Below, piece after piece: positions 14,175-23,282 of a stretch of DNA of 24,957 bases. The stretch is from Halanaerobium sp046541575. GTDB taxonomy: Bacteria; Bacillota; Halanaerobiia; Halanaerobiales; Halanaerobiaceae. A program made the translations under genes and the position numbers. The notes under the pieces are model-generated. The model saw only the letters and a list, made by a program, of their open reading frames with translations. It had not been told where the DNA came from and did no database searches. The DNA is taken from NCBI GenBank assembly GCA_046541575.1, contig JBKHDA010000031.1:1-24957 (forward strand), written 5' to 3'. The stretch's first letter is position 1, and each line of letters starts with the position of its first letter.

Positions 14175-17075
14175 TTGAGTGAACCAGCTAATAAAGAAAT
14201 ATATATTGCAGCAATTGGTGCATCAGCCGGAGGTCTTGAAGCTTTAAATAAATTTTTTGAAAATGTAGATGATGATCCTGGGATTGCCTTTGTTGTTATT
14301 CAGCATTTATCACCAGATCATGAAAGTCATATGGTTAATCTTTTATCAAAAAAGACCGAAATGAAAGTGCTGGAAATTAAAGATGGAATGAAAATTAAAA
14401 AAAATAATGTTTATCTAATCCCCCCTAAAAAAAATATTAAAATTATAGGGGAACAATTATATTTATATGAACCAGAAGAAAGGGATAAACGCTATTTAAA
14501 TCTTCCTATTGATATTTTCTTTAAATCACTGGCTGAAGAAAAGGGCAGTAAGGCAATTTCTATTATTCTGTCAGGTACAGGGAGTGATGGTGCCAGAGGT
14601 GTGAGGGCAATTAAAGAACATAATGGAATGGTAATGGTTCAAAAAAAGGAGACAGCTAAATTTAATGGTATGCCTTCTAATGCTATTGCAACCGGTATAG
14701 TAGACTATATTCTGGCTCCTGAAAAAATGGGAGATCGTCTGCTAAAATATGTTCAGCACCCTTATTTAAATGATCAGAGCAAAAATGTAGTGGATAAAAG
14801 TAGTGAAAAAGATGAAAATTATTTGAGTAAAACCCTATCTTTAATCAAAGAACATAAGGGAATAGATTTTTTTCAATACAAAGACAACACTGTTATCAGA
14901 AGAATTGAAAGAAGAATGATAATTAATCAAATTGACAAATTAGAACACTATTATAATTTTTTGGAAAAGTCTAAATTTGAATTAAATACTCTTTCCCGGG
15001 AATTATTAATTGGGGTCACCAACTTTTTTAGAGATGAAGAAGCTTTTAAAAAAATCAAAAATGAAATAATACCTGAATTGATTAAAACAAAAGAAAACAG
15101 CTCAGAAATAAGAATTTGGACTGCCGGCTGTTCAACAGGGGAAGAAGTATATTCACTGGCGATTTTGTTTATGGAGTATTTAGAAAAGCATAGAGGTAAT
15201 TATAAGGTCAAAATTTTTGCAACCGATATCCAGGAAGAAGTTTTACGCAAAGCAAGTATTGGCAAATATCCGAGCAGTATTGTTGCTGATGTGTCAGCTG
15301 AAAGATTAAGCAGATTTTTTGTTAAAGAAGGCAATATTTATAAAATTAACAAGACAATTAGAGATATGGTTATTTTTTCCCGCCATAATTTAATCAGTGA
15401 TCCTCCTTTTCATAAAATTGATTTAATCAGCTGCCGAAACCTGCTGATTTATTTAAAGGCAGGTGTTCAGCAAAAAATTATTTCAAACTTTAAATTTTCC
15501 TTAAATGATCAGGGATATTTATTTCTCGGCTCCAGTGAATCACTTGGTGATATGTTCAGCAACTTTAAAGTGCTTGATTCGCGCTGGAATATTTTTCAGT
15601 GTAAAAACTGCAGCAGCTTAAGGAATACTCCTAATCATCAGATTAATAATGTCAATATCAGCAGCTCAAGAGCAAATTCAAGCCCAGATCAAAATATTAA
15701 ACCAAAACGCAGCCGCAGGAATAAATTTGAAGATAAAATTTCTCAGGCACTGCTTAAAAATCAGATTTCTGACACTGCAGTAATTGATGAAAATAATCAC
15801 CTAATCCATTTAGTTGGCAGTATTAATGACTATTTAAGTTTTCCGGAAAATAAGGTAAGTTTAAATATTATTGATATGTGTCCTAAAGGTCTTGATCAGG
15901 CACTGAGTATTGCGATTAATAAAGTAAAAAGAGATAAAGAAGAAGTTGTTTATAAAGGCATAGAATTTAATAAAGCCGGTCAAAGCAGATTGATTGATCT
16001 TTATTTATCTCCTCTTTTTATTGAAGAAGATGAGCGAGAGTTAATTTCTATTAGATTTTTAAAAAATTCAAAACAGCTGGAAAGAGATCTGGAAGTTCAA
16101 GGCAGTATTATAGAGTATAATGAAGATGAACATGCCAGACAGCGAATTAGAGATTTAGAACAGGAGCTGGAATATACTCGCGAAAATCTTCAGGCTACTA
16201 TTGAAGAACTGGAAACTTCCAATGAAGAGCTGCAGGCCACAAATGAAGAGCTGATGGCCTCTAATCAGCAGCTGCAGAGTACAAATGAGGAACTGGAGTC
16301 TGTTAATGAAGAATTGCTAACTGTTAACTCCGAACATCAGCAGAAAATTGAAGAATTAACTCGTTTAAATAATGATATGGACAATCTGTTAGAAAGCACA
16401 AATATAGGTACAGTCTTTCTGGATGATCAACTTCATATCCGAAAATTCACACCGGTTGCCCAGAGAATCATAAATCTTAAGGATAGAGACTGCGGCCGAC
16501 CATTAAAAGATATATCAACAGATATTAATTATGATAATTTGTATGAGGATACTAAAGAAGTTTTAGAAGCCGGAACTAAAGTTGAAGAAAAAATCAAAAG
16601 CATTACTGGTGACTGGTATCTGATGAAAATTCTGCCCTATAAAACAAGGGAAAAAAATAATTCCGGAATAGTTATTACCTTTATCAATATTAATAATTTG
16701 CAGCAGAGTAATCAGGAGCTGCAGAAGTTATATTATGCAGTTGAAAACAGCCCATTTATAACAGTAATTACAGATCAAAAAGGAAAAATAACTTATGCAA
16801 ATCAGAAATTTGAAAAGGTAACAGAATACAGTTTGGATGAAGTAGAAGGAAAAAGAGTCAGCCTTTTAAAATCTGAGCAAACAGAGACTTCAGTTTACAA
16901 AAATCTGTGGCAGAGAATCCTGGCCGGTAAAAACTGGCGGGGTGAATTTATAAACAGGAAAAAAAGTGGTGACTTATATAAAGAAATTGCATATATATTT
17001 CCACTTTTAGATAAAGAAGGAACAAGAACACATTATATTAAATATAGTTTTTTGCCAGAACAGCTTAAGTATTAA
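14175..17075 (+). CDS. CheB-CheR fusion with coiled coil and PAS domains
   Basis: 966 aa from TTG at 14175 with GAGGTGA upstream. Domain order: CheB methylesterase (~8-190) with triad S17 (GASAGG), H44 (IQHLS) and D138 (GSDG); CheR methyltransferase (~225-480) with the SAM-binding TAGCSTGEE at 316-324 and SCRNLLIY; a PAS-like region (~530-645); a long coiled coil (~650-738) of NEEL/ATNEEL repeats; and two PAS domains (~740-850 and ~855-960). CheB and CheR remove and add methyl groups on chemoreceptor glutamates. There is no receiver domain on CheB and no histidine kinase domain at the end, which many relatives have. The coiled coil may dock it to the PAS-PP2C protein encoded 16 bp downstream. 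The chemoreceptor at 21596 is a candidate substrate. Confidence 0.93.
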   Translation: MSEPANKEIYIAAIGASAGGLEALNKFFENVDDDPGIAFVVIQHLSPDHESHMVNLLSKKTEMKVLEIKDGMKIKKNNVYLIPPKKNIKIIGEQLYLYEPEERDKRYLNLPIDIFFKSLAEEKGSKAISIILSGTGSDGARGVRAIKEHNGMVMVQKKETAKFNGMPSNAIATGIVDYILAPEKMGDRLLKYVQHPYLNDQSKNVVDKSSEKDENYLSKTLSLIKEHKGIDFFQYKDNTVIRRIERRMIINQIDKLEHYYNFLEKSKFELNTLSRELLIGVTNFFRDEEAFKKIKNEIIPELIKTKENSSEIRIWTAGCSTGEEVYSLAILFMEYLEKHRGNYKVKIFATDIQEEVLRKASIGKYPSSIVADVSAERLSRFFVKEGNIYKINKTIRDMVIFSRHNLISDPPFHKIDLISCRNLLIYLKAGVQQKIISNFKFSLNDQGYLFLGSSESLGDMFSNFKVLDSRWNIFQCKNCSSLRNTPNHQINNVNISSSRANSSPDQNIKPKRSRRNKFEDKISQALLKNQISDTAVIDENNHLIHLVGSINDYLSFPENKVSLNIIDMCPKGLDQALSIAINKVKRDKEEVVYKGIEFNKAGQSRLIDLYLSPLFIEEDERELISIRFLKNSKQLERDLEVQGSIIEYNEDEHARQRIRDLEQELEYTRENLQATIEELETSNEELQATNEELMASNQQLQSTNEELESVNEELLTVNSEHQQKIEELTRLNNDMDNLLESTNIGTVFLDDQLHIRKFTPVAQRIINLKDRDCGRPLKDISTDINYDNLYEDTKEVLEAGTKVEEKIKSITGDWYLMKILPYKTREKNNSGIVITFININNLQQSNQELQKLYYAVENSPFITVITDQKGKITYANQKFEKVTEYSLDEVEGKRVSLLKSEQTETSVYKNLWQRILAGKNWRGEFINRKKSGDLYKEIAYIFPLLDKEGTRTHYIKYSFLPEQLKY

Positions 17076-17091
17076 GATTGGGGATGGTGAA

Positions 17092-19203
17092 ATGGAGAAG
17101 AGTGAATTAAAACAGAAAGCGGAAAAAGAAATAGAGAATATAGAAATAGAAACTGATAATAACCGGGACTTAAAAGAAGTAATTCAGGATTTAAAGGTGC
17201 ATCAGTTAGAATTAGAATATCAGAATGATGAATTAAAAGAAACTCAGTCTAAATTATTAGAAATGAGAGATAAATATCATTTACTGTATGAGTTTGCACC
17301 TATTTCTTATTTTACCTTTGATAAAAATGGAGTTATTATCAATACCAATCTTCAGGCAACAGAGATGCTTAATGCTGAGAGAAAATATCTTTTAAACAAA
17401 CCCTTTTTAGTTTATCTCTGTTCTGAATCACAGAGTGTTTTTTATGAGCATCTTAAGTCAGTTATTTCTGATAAAAGCTTAAAAAAAGCAGAGTTAGTGA
17501 TAAAAAATAAAAAGGGAAAGAAAATTAATGTTTTAATTGAGAGTAATTATATAAAAAAAGAAGCTAGTGTGCAGTCAGCAGTTATTGATATAACTGAAAG
17601 AATTGAGGCAGAAAATCAATTAAAGAAAAATAAAAGATATATAGAATCTGTTGTTAATTCCATACCTGATATAATTTTAAAGCTTAATCAAAATGGTAAA
17701 TATCTTGATGTGATTAATGGCCGCCAGAAATATCTGTATAAAGAAAAGGAACTGCTTATTGGTCAGAATATTAGAGATCTTTTTACTGAAGATTTAGCTA
17801 AAAAATTTATTAAAACTATCAAAGAAGCTTTGAAAGATTCAGAAATAAAAACAATAAAATACCAACTTGAAGTACCTGCAGGTAACTGCTGCTTTGAAGC
17901 CAGAATTAATTCTTTAAGTGAAGAAGAGGTTATAGTTTTAATTAGAGATATCACTAAAGAAAGTAAGCAAAAAGAAATTATTGATGACTATACTGCAGAG
18001 CTGGAAAATAAACAGATGGAGTTAGAATATTTATATTACCAGCTTGATCAGGAGGTAAATAAGGCAAATAAGATTCATCAGCGCACCTTAAATAATGAAA
18101 CTCCTTCTTTAGCTAATTATCAGATTGACAGCTATTATCAGCCGGCTGAAAAAATGGGTGGAGATTTTTATGAAACAATGCAGGTCGGCAATAAATTAAT
18201 CTGTTATATATCTGATGTAACAGGCCACGGTCTTGATGCAGCTATGATGAGCAGCTTTATTAAAAGTACAATTAACAGCTTTTTAAGTGCGGTTGAATTA
18301 GAGAAGATTACTCCTCAAAGCATCAGTAAATTTTTAGCAGAACAGTTTTTAAATGAAAATTATCCTGAAGATTATTTTATCTGTTTAACAATAATTGTAA
18401 TTAATCTTGACTCTCATCAGATGGAATATTTAAGTCTGGGGATCCAGGATCCTATTTTGCTTTATAGAAAAAAGCAAAATGATAAAGATAAGGGTAACTT
18501 GATTAAACTAATCAGCAGAGGGCTTCCAATCTCACCGGTTTTATCACTGGATATTTTTGATTTTGAGCAGAAATCTATAAAATTAGAGCCGGGTGATACA
18601 ATTATTTTTAATACTGATGGAATTACAGAAGCCCGAAATGAAGGGGAATATTTTGCGGAAAAATTTGAAGAGGTATTTAATGACAATGCTTTTTTACCTC
18701 CGGCAGTAATTTCTAGAAGAATTATTGCAAAATTTTCCGAGTTTAATGGCGGCTCACTGCAGAGCCGGGATGATATTACTTATTTAATTTTAAAAAGAAG
18801 AGAAGAAAAAACTGAGACATATAATTTTGAAATAGAGAGTAATCAATCTGCAGTTAAAACTCTACAGAGCAAAATTTATAGTGTTTTACCTAATTCAGTC
18901 AGCAGTGATGTTTTTGCGATGGGTTTACATGAGTTGATAGTAAATGCTGTAGAACATGGGAATAAAATGAAGAATCAAAAAATAGTTAAGTTAAAGCTTT
19001 TTATTAATGAATGCTATAATTATGCTGTAATTGAAGATCAGGGTGCTGGATTTGACTGGAAGAAAAAGTTGGATAAAGAATTTAATATTAATTGTGAAAG
19101 TGATAGAGGAAGAGGAATTATGATGACTTATAAAGGATGTAATGAGTTCTTTTATAATAAAAAAGGGAATAAAGCATTTATCCTAAAGCTTAACGATTTT
19201 TAA
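17092..19203 (+). CDS. PAS-PAS-PP2C(SpoIIE)-HATPase fused phosphatase/kinase
   Basis: 703 aa, no membrane helices. Order: coiled coil (~1-60), PAS (~62-170), PAS (~183-290), a coiled linker, a SpoIIE-type PP2C domain (~335-568) and a GHKL/HATPase domain (~575-703). PP2C metal residues are D358 (GGDFYE), D375 (DVTGHG), D509 (TDGITE) and D560-D561 (RDDITYL). The HATPase keeps N618 in HELIVNAVEHGN, DQGAGFD (649-655) and SDRGRGIMM. So one protein can in principle both dephosphorylate and phosphorylate a STAS partner, with the PAS domains sensing a signal. It is transcribed with the first STAS gene and with CheB-CheR. ATG start follows GGATGGTGA. RsbU/RsbW-like fusions of this kind are known in other bacteria; its target here is unknown. 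Confidence 0.92.
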   Translation: MEKSELKQKAEKEIENIEIETDNNRDLKEVIQDLKVHQLELEYQNDELKETQSKLLEMRDKYHLLYEFAPISYFTFDKNGVIINTNLQATEMLNAERKYLLNKPFLVYLCSESQSVFYEHLKSVISDKSLKKAELVIKNKKGKKINVLIESNYIKKEASVQSAVIDITERIEAENQLKKNKRYIESVVNSIPDIILKLNQNGKYLDVINGRQKYLYKEKELLIGQNIRDLFTEDLAKKFIKTIKEALKDSEIKTIKYQLEVPAGNCCFEARINSLSEEEVIVLIRDITKESKQKEIIDDYTAELENKQMELEYLYYQLDQEVNKANKIHQRTLNNETPSLANYQIDSYYQPAEKMGGDFYETMQVGNKLICYISDVTGHGLDAAMMSSFIKSTINSFLSAVELEKITPQSISKFLAEQFLNENYPEDYFICLTIIVINLDSHQMEYLSLGIQDPILLYRKKQNDKDKGNLIKLISRGLPISPVLSLDIFDFEQKSIKLEPGDTIIFNTDGITEARNEGEYFAEKFEEVFNDNAFLPPAVISRRIIAKFSEFNGGSLQSRDDITYLILKRREEKTETYNFEIESNQSAVKTLQSKIYSVLPNSVSSDVFAMGLHELIVNAVEHGNKMKNQKIVKLKLFINECYNYAVIEDQGAGFDWKKKLDKEFNINCESDRGRGIMMTYKGCNEFFYNKKGNKAFILKLNDF

Positions 19204-19220
19204 ATAATTGATTTTTAGCT

Positions 19221-19250
19221 TTGAAAATTATATACTAAAATGTATATAAT
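19221..19250 (+). promoter_or_regulatory. Sigma-A-type promoter for the second signalling operon
   Basis: TTGAAA (19221-19226), 18-bp spacer, TATAAT (19245-19250), 42 bp upstream of the ATG at 19293. No clear terminator separates it from the operon before, so some read-through is likely. Confidence 0.7.
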
Positions 19251-19292
19251 ATTAAAGAATTTATTTAGGGATTATCAGTTCAGGGAGGATTT

Positions 19293-20657
19293 ATGAATTT
19301 AACAGTGCTTTATTTACTAATATTTTTAATAATAATTTCACTAATTTTAATAACCATAAAAAGTCTAACTTTTAAAGTCAGTCTTAAAAAATTAGATAAT
19401 TTAGTGGCAGAGAAGAATGAGCTAATAGAGGCTCAAAATAAAAAAATAAGAGATCTGGAAAAAAATATAAAAATAAAGCTAAAAAAAGCCAGAAATGTAC
19501 ATCAGAGAATGCTTCCTGATACCTTAGCTGAACCGGATGAATTTTTCTTCAGTGATTATTATCAACCTGCAGAATATATAGGTGGAGACTATTATAATAT
19601 TTTTAAAATAGATCATGGATCTATGGACCCTTTTTTTGAACAATATTTAGTTTATTTTTTCGATGTTTCCGGTCACGGTATTGACAGTACACTTTTATCT
19701 ATTTTTGTTAATGAGAGCATAGAAAACTATTTTAAACTGCAGCACAGTCCCGGAGAAAAAATATCGACCACGAAATTAATAAATTATATTGATCAGCAAT
19801 ATCAAAAAGAAGACTTTCCAGATGACTATTTAGTCTGTCTGTTTATTGCAGTTTTAGATAATAAAAAACATACTCTAAGCTACAGCAGTGGAGGCTTTCA
19901 ATATCCTATTTATAAATTAAATGCTGAAAATGGAATAGAAGCAATAAATATCGGGGGACTGCCGATTTCTACAGCTCTGGGGGCTTTAAATGACAGTAGA
20001 GAGGAAAAGAAAATTAATTTTGAAAAAAATACAACTCTAGTTTTATCTACTGACGGCCTGCTGGAACAGAGTAATGGTTCAGATATCTATTTTGATCAGT
20101 TCAAAAAATTACTCAATAAATATCAGTTTTTGCCGGCACCATTTTTAAAAGATTTGATCCGCAGTGATTTTTATAATTTTATCAATGGTAATCCCGGAGA
20201 AGATGATATAACCTATTTATTACTGGAAAGACCAGCAGGAGAAATTTTAAATTATCAGCTGGACACAAAAAAACAGCTGAATTTTATAGAGCAGCAGCAG
20301 GAACTCAAAGCTGAGCTGGTAGAATTTTTTAATCAAATTCAGTGGAGAAAAATAACTGTATTAAATAAAATTAAGGAAATTGCTTTTGAAATAATCGAAA
20401 ATGCTGATCTGAAGCTAAAAGTTAAGGCCTTAAATAACCAGGAATTATTTATGTTAAGCTTTGAAAAAGATAAAAATTCAATGAACTGGGATTTTATTTT
20501 TAATGAATATCCAGAATTAACTTCAATTGCTGAAATTAATATTGACAGGAATAATGATGGTAGTGATCAGATTAGCTTTAAAGAAAATGAATTATATTAC
20601 AGTCACAATAAGTTTAACAGCAAAATATATTTGTTGTTTTTTAAAAGAAAAATTTAA
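19293..20657 (+). CDS. Membrane-anchored SpoIIE-type PP2C phosphatase with degenerate HATPase tail
   Basis: 454 aa. A single N-terminal membrane helix (~4-23) is followed by a Lys/Glu coiled coil (~30-65) and a PP2C domain (~75-315) with D99 (GGDYYN), D124 (DVSGHG), D254 (TDGLLE) and D304-D305 (EDDITYL), all intact. Residues ~320-454 occupy the place of the HATPase domain in the previous PP2C gene and follow its pattern (FEIIENA with N370, then KDKNSMNW at 392-399). The ATP-binding glycines are gone and the GRG motif is lost, so it should not phosphorylate. It may be a binding platform. The likely substrate is a phospho-STAS protein, perhaps the one encoded 41 bp downstream. ATG start with GGGAGG. 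Confidence 0.88.
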   Translation: MNLTVLYLLIFLIIISLILITIKSLTFKVSLKKLDNLVAEKNELIEAQNKKIRDLEKNIKIKLKKARNVHQRMLPDTLAEPDEFFFSDYYQPAEYIGGDYYNIFKIDHGSMDPFFEQYLVYFFDVSGHGIDSTLLSIFVNESIENYFKLQHSPGEKISTTKLINYIDQQYQKEDFPDDYLVCLFIAVLDNKKHTLSYSSGGFQYPIYKLNAENGIEAINIGGLPISTALGALNDSREEKKINFEKNTTLVLSTDGLLEQSNGSDIYFDQFKKLLNKYQFLPAPFLKDLIRSDFYNFINGNPGEDDITYLLLERPAGEILNYQLDTKKQLNFIEQQQELKAELVEFFNQIQWRKITVLNKIKEIAFEIIENADLKLKVKALNNQELFMLSFEKDKNSMNWDFIFNEYPELTSIAEINIDRNNDGSDQISFKENELYYSHNKFNSKIYLLFFKRKI

Positions 20658-20698
20658 TATATCAGAATTAAAGAAAATATAAAAATGGGGTGTTAAAA

Positions 20699-21049
20699 TT
20701 GATAGAAGAATCAATAAAAATTACATTTGAAAATGAAGTAGCAGTTTTAAAATTTAATGGAGAAGTGATATTTGATAACTCCAATCAGCTAAAAGAAGAG
20801 GCGAAAAAGCAGCTTTCTACAAAAGAAAAAATTGAGGACCTGCTGGTTGATCTATCTCAGGTTCCTTATTTAGATAGTTCTGGAGTTGGAGTACTCCTGT
20901 CTTTATTTAAATTTATGCGAAATAGAGGTGGCTCAATGGCTATTGCCAGTCCAAATGATAAGATTAGGAGAGTTTTTGAAGTTACTAAAATGACACAAAT
21001 TATTCCGGCTTATGAAAATATTGAGCAGGCACTAAATGAAATAAAATAA
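20699..21049 (+). CDS. STAS-domain anti-sigma factor antagonist, copy 2
   Basis: 116 aa from TTG at 20699, six bases after GGGGTG. A GTG at 20690 overlaps that site and is a worse start. It is a single STAS domain with LDSSGVGVLL; S60-S61 include the phospho-acceptor Ser. C-terminal ITKM-type region EVTKMTQIIPAY is typical of SpoIIAA/RsbV. It lies between the membrane PP2C (upstream) and a stand-alone HATPase kinase (43 bp downstream), the classic RsbU-RsbV-RsbW gene order, so the three probably form one switch. Confidence 0.92.
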   Translation: MIEESIKITFENEVAVLKFNGEVIFDNSNQLKEEAKKQLSTKEKIEDLLVDLSQVPYLDSSGVGVLLSLFKFMRNRGGSMAIASPNDKIRRVFEVTKMTQIIPAYENIEQALNEIK

Positions 21050-21091
21050 TATTTCTATTTGATTTTTAATAAAAAATTAGAGGTGCATTTA

Positions 21092-21520
21092 ATGAAAAAT
21101 GCAGAAAAAAAATATCAATTTGAGATAAAGTGTGAAGCTGGTGAAATTGGCCCGACATTAAAATCCATACTTAGTAAAATAGAAAAAGAAGTAGAGGACA
21201 GTCAGGAGCTTTTATTTAAATTTGAACTGGCTGCAAGAGAAATGCTGGCAAATGCCATTGAACACGGCTGTTCTCTGGCAGCTTCAAATGGTAAAAAGTT
21301 AGATGATTTAAAGATTAAAACAATTTTAAAAATAGCAGAGACTAACATAATTTATTCTGTTGAGGATCCCGGCCCGGGTTTTGACTGGGAAAATTACGAT
21401 CTTAAAACAATGCCTAAATTTGAAGAAAAAGGTAGAGGCTTAAAAATGATAAATAAAGTTACAGATAAAATGGAATTTAATCAGGCAGGAAATGAAATAA
21501 AAGTTACTTTTAAAATATAG
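21092..21520 (+). CDS. Stand-alone HATPase anti-sigma-type serine kinase (RsbW/SpoIIAB type)
   Basis: 142 aa from ATG at 21092, eight bases after AGAGGTG; an upstream ATT/TTG-type start near 21059 has no ribosome site. It is one GHKL domain: N-box AAREMLANAIEHG with N54, G1 box EDPGPGFDW, and G2 box KGRGLKMI. Such proteins phosphorylate a STAS antagonist on Ser and bind either that antagonist or a sigma factor or other target. Neighbouring STAS and PP2C genes fit that. No sigma-factor gene follows; the next gene is a chemoreceptor 75 bp away, so the target is unknown. Confidence 0.9.
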   Translation: MKNAEKKYQFEIKCEAGEIGPTLKSILSKIEKEVEDSQELLFKFELAAREMLANAIEHGCSLAASNGKKLDDLKIKTILKIAETNIIYSVEDPGPGFDWENYDLKTMPKFEEKGRGLKMINKVTDKMEFNQAGNEIKVTFKI

Positions 21521-21595
21521 AATTTTATTGATGCCGGCCTTTTAATTAAGGTATCGAGACTAAGATTTTCATAACATAAAACAGGGGGAAGAAAA

Positions 21596-23281
21596 GTGAT
21601 AAAAAAAATTAAAGGATCTATGTTGGCTAAATTTGTACTTTCATTTTTATTGATTATTTTAATATTTGGGGCTGCACTGTATACAGAATATTATTATACT
21701 CATCAGGTAATGAATTTGGAAGAGGAAATAAATGAGATGAATAATTTTCAGGAACAACTTTTGTCTCTGGAAATTGATCATCTTATCTGGATGAACAGTC
21801 TTTATGATATGCTGGTAGGAGGTTCGGAACCTGAACTGGGTGACCACACTGAATGTAATTTAGGACAGTGGTATTATGACATCACACCAGATGATTATTT
21901 TAAAGAGCCTTATGAGGCAATGGAAGAACCACATACCAATTTACATAGCCATGGTAAAGAAGTTGTAGAGCTTTATACTGATGGAGATGAAGCTGAAGCT
22001 GAAAGAGTATTTAATGAAGAGGTAAAGCCAGATTTAACTCTAGTTCAGGAAAATCTGAGAGAAATTATAAATTTAACAGATGCTGAAATTGATGCACTGG
22101 AAGTAGAAAAAACTAGAGTGATGGATCTGTCTGAAAGAATTACTATTATTGCAGCTGTAATAGCACTCTTATTATCAGCTTTAATTGCCTGGTTATTGAC
22201 TAAAACTACTGTTGGACCAATTAGTAAACTGGTTGAGCAGGCTGAAAAAGTGGCAGATGGAGATCTAAGAAATAAGGTCAAAAGCAAAAAAACTGATGAG
22301 CTGGGTATATTAGTTTCCGCCTTTAATAATATGATAGATACACTAAGATCTCTGGTCAGTAATATTGATGATAATTCAGATGCTGTTGTGACAGCTGTTA
22401 AGGATTTGAATGTGGTATCTGAAGATACGGGCCGCGGTTCAGAAGATATTGCCCGCAGTATTACAGAAGTTGCAGAAGGCAGTGAGAATATTGGTCGTGA
22501 AATTGATAATGTTAAAGAAGTTGCAGGAGAGCTGAATCGGGAAGGGAAAACCCTAAAAACCAATACCGAAGAGAGTTTGAAAATGGCCGATGAATCTGCA
22601 GAGTCAGCTGAAAAAGGTCAAAAAGCAATTCAGCAGGCAATCAGTCAGTTAGATGTAGTTAGTGAGACAGTTAATTTTGCAACTGAAGCCATAGAAAAAT
22701 TAGGTCAGCGTTCAAAAGAGATTGGAGAAATGGTTGAAATGATTGAAGGAATTTCTTCACAGACCAATTTACTGGCCCTAAATGCAGCTATTGAGGCTGC
22801 CCGAGCCGGAGAAAAGGGGCGCGGATTTTCAGTTGTAGCTGAAGAAGTAAGAGAGCTGGCAGAGGAATCATCTGATGTAACAACTCAGATCAGTTCTTTA
22901 ATAGAAGATATTCAATCAGAAACTACAGCTACTGTTAATTCAATGGATACCAATATTGAAGAGGTAAATAAACAGATCAAAATAATCAATGAAGCTGGAG
23001 ATTCTTTAGAGGATATGGTAGATGCATCTGAGAAGACCAACAAAAAGGTTAGAGAAATGCATGAATTTGCAGACCACCTTGATGAAATAATAGATACAAT
23101 CAATAATGCCGTTGATTCTGTTGGCAGTGCAATAGAAAATAACTCTGCCAGTGCAGAAGAGGTTTCTGCTTTAGCAGAGGAACAGAGTGCCACTGTAGAG
23201 GAGATATCTGCTTCTGCAGATGAATTAGAAAATATGGCTAAACATTTACAATCATTAATAGATGAATTTGAGGTAAAATAA
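21596..23281 (+). CDS. Methyl-accepting chemotaxis protein with extracytoplasmic CZB-like domain
   Basis: 561 aa from GTG at 21596 after GGGGGAAG. First membrane helix ~8-28, outer domain ~30-180, second helix ~182-202, HAMP ~203-255, and a long methyl-accepting signalling coil with the tip NLLALNAAIEAARAGE near 391-406. The outer domain carries the chemoreceptor zinc-binding pattern: H62 with W65, C87 followed by LGQW92, H113 and H117. CZB domains bind zinc and are usually cytoplasmic, so an outer-face position is notable. Ala/Glu-rich heptads offer methylation sites for CheB/CheR such as the fusion at 14175. No CheA or CheW is encoded nearby. Its GTG start and 75-bp upstream gap leave open whether it shares the upstream transcript. 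Confidence 0.93.
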   Translation: MIKKIKGSMLAKFVLSFLLIILIFGAALYTEYYYTHQVMNLEEEINEMNNFQEQLLSLEIDHLIWMNSLYDMLVGGSEPELGDHTECNLGQWYYDITPDDYFKEPYEAMEEPHTNLHSHGKEVVELYTDGDEAEAERVFNEEVKPDLTLVQENLREIINLTDAEIDALEVEKTRVMDLSERITIIAAVIALLLSALIAWLLTKTTVGPISKLVEQAEKVADGDLRNKVKSKKTDELGILVSAFNNMIDTLRSLVSNIDDNSDAVVTAVKDLNVVSEDTGRGSEDIARSITEVAEGSENIGREIDNVKEVAGELNREGKTLKTNTEESLKMADESAESAEKGQKAIQQAISQLDVVSETVNFATEAIEKLGQRSKEIGEMVEMIEGISSQTNLLALNAAIEAARAGEKGRGFSVVAEEVRELAEESSDVTTQISSLIEDIQSETTATVNSMDTNIEEVNKQIKIINEAGDSLEDMVDASEKTNKKVREMHEFADHLDEIIDTINNAVDSVGSAIENNSASAEEVSALAEEQSATVEEISASADELENMAKHLQSLIDEFEVK

Positions 23282-23282
23282 A

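Noticed and set aside
16190..16380. Tandem repeats in the CheB-CheR gene (NEEL units)
   Set aside because: These are heptad-type coiled-coil codons normal for this fusion family, not a DNA repeat element.
21521..21595. Hairpin CCTT-TTAATT-AAGG in the gap before the chemoreceptor as terminator or riboswitch
   Set aside because: Only a 4-bp stem, no T-run, and no known riboswitch core; I see no firm signal in this gap.
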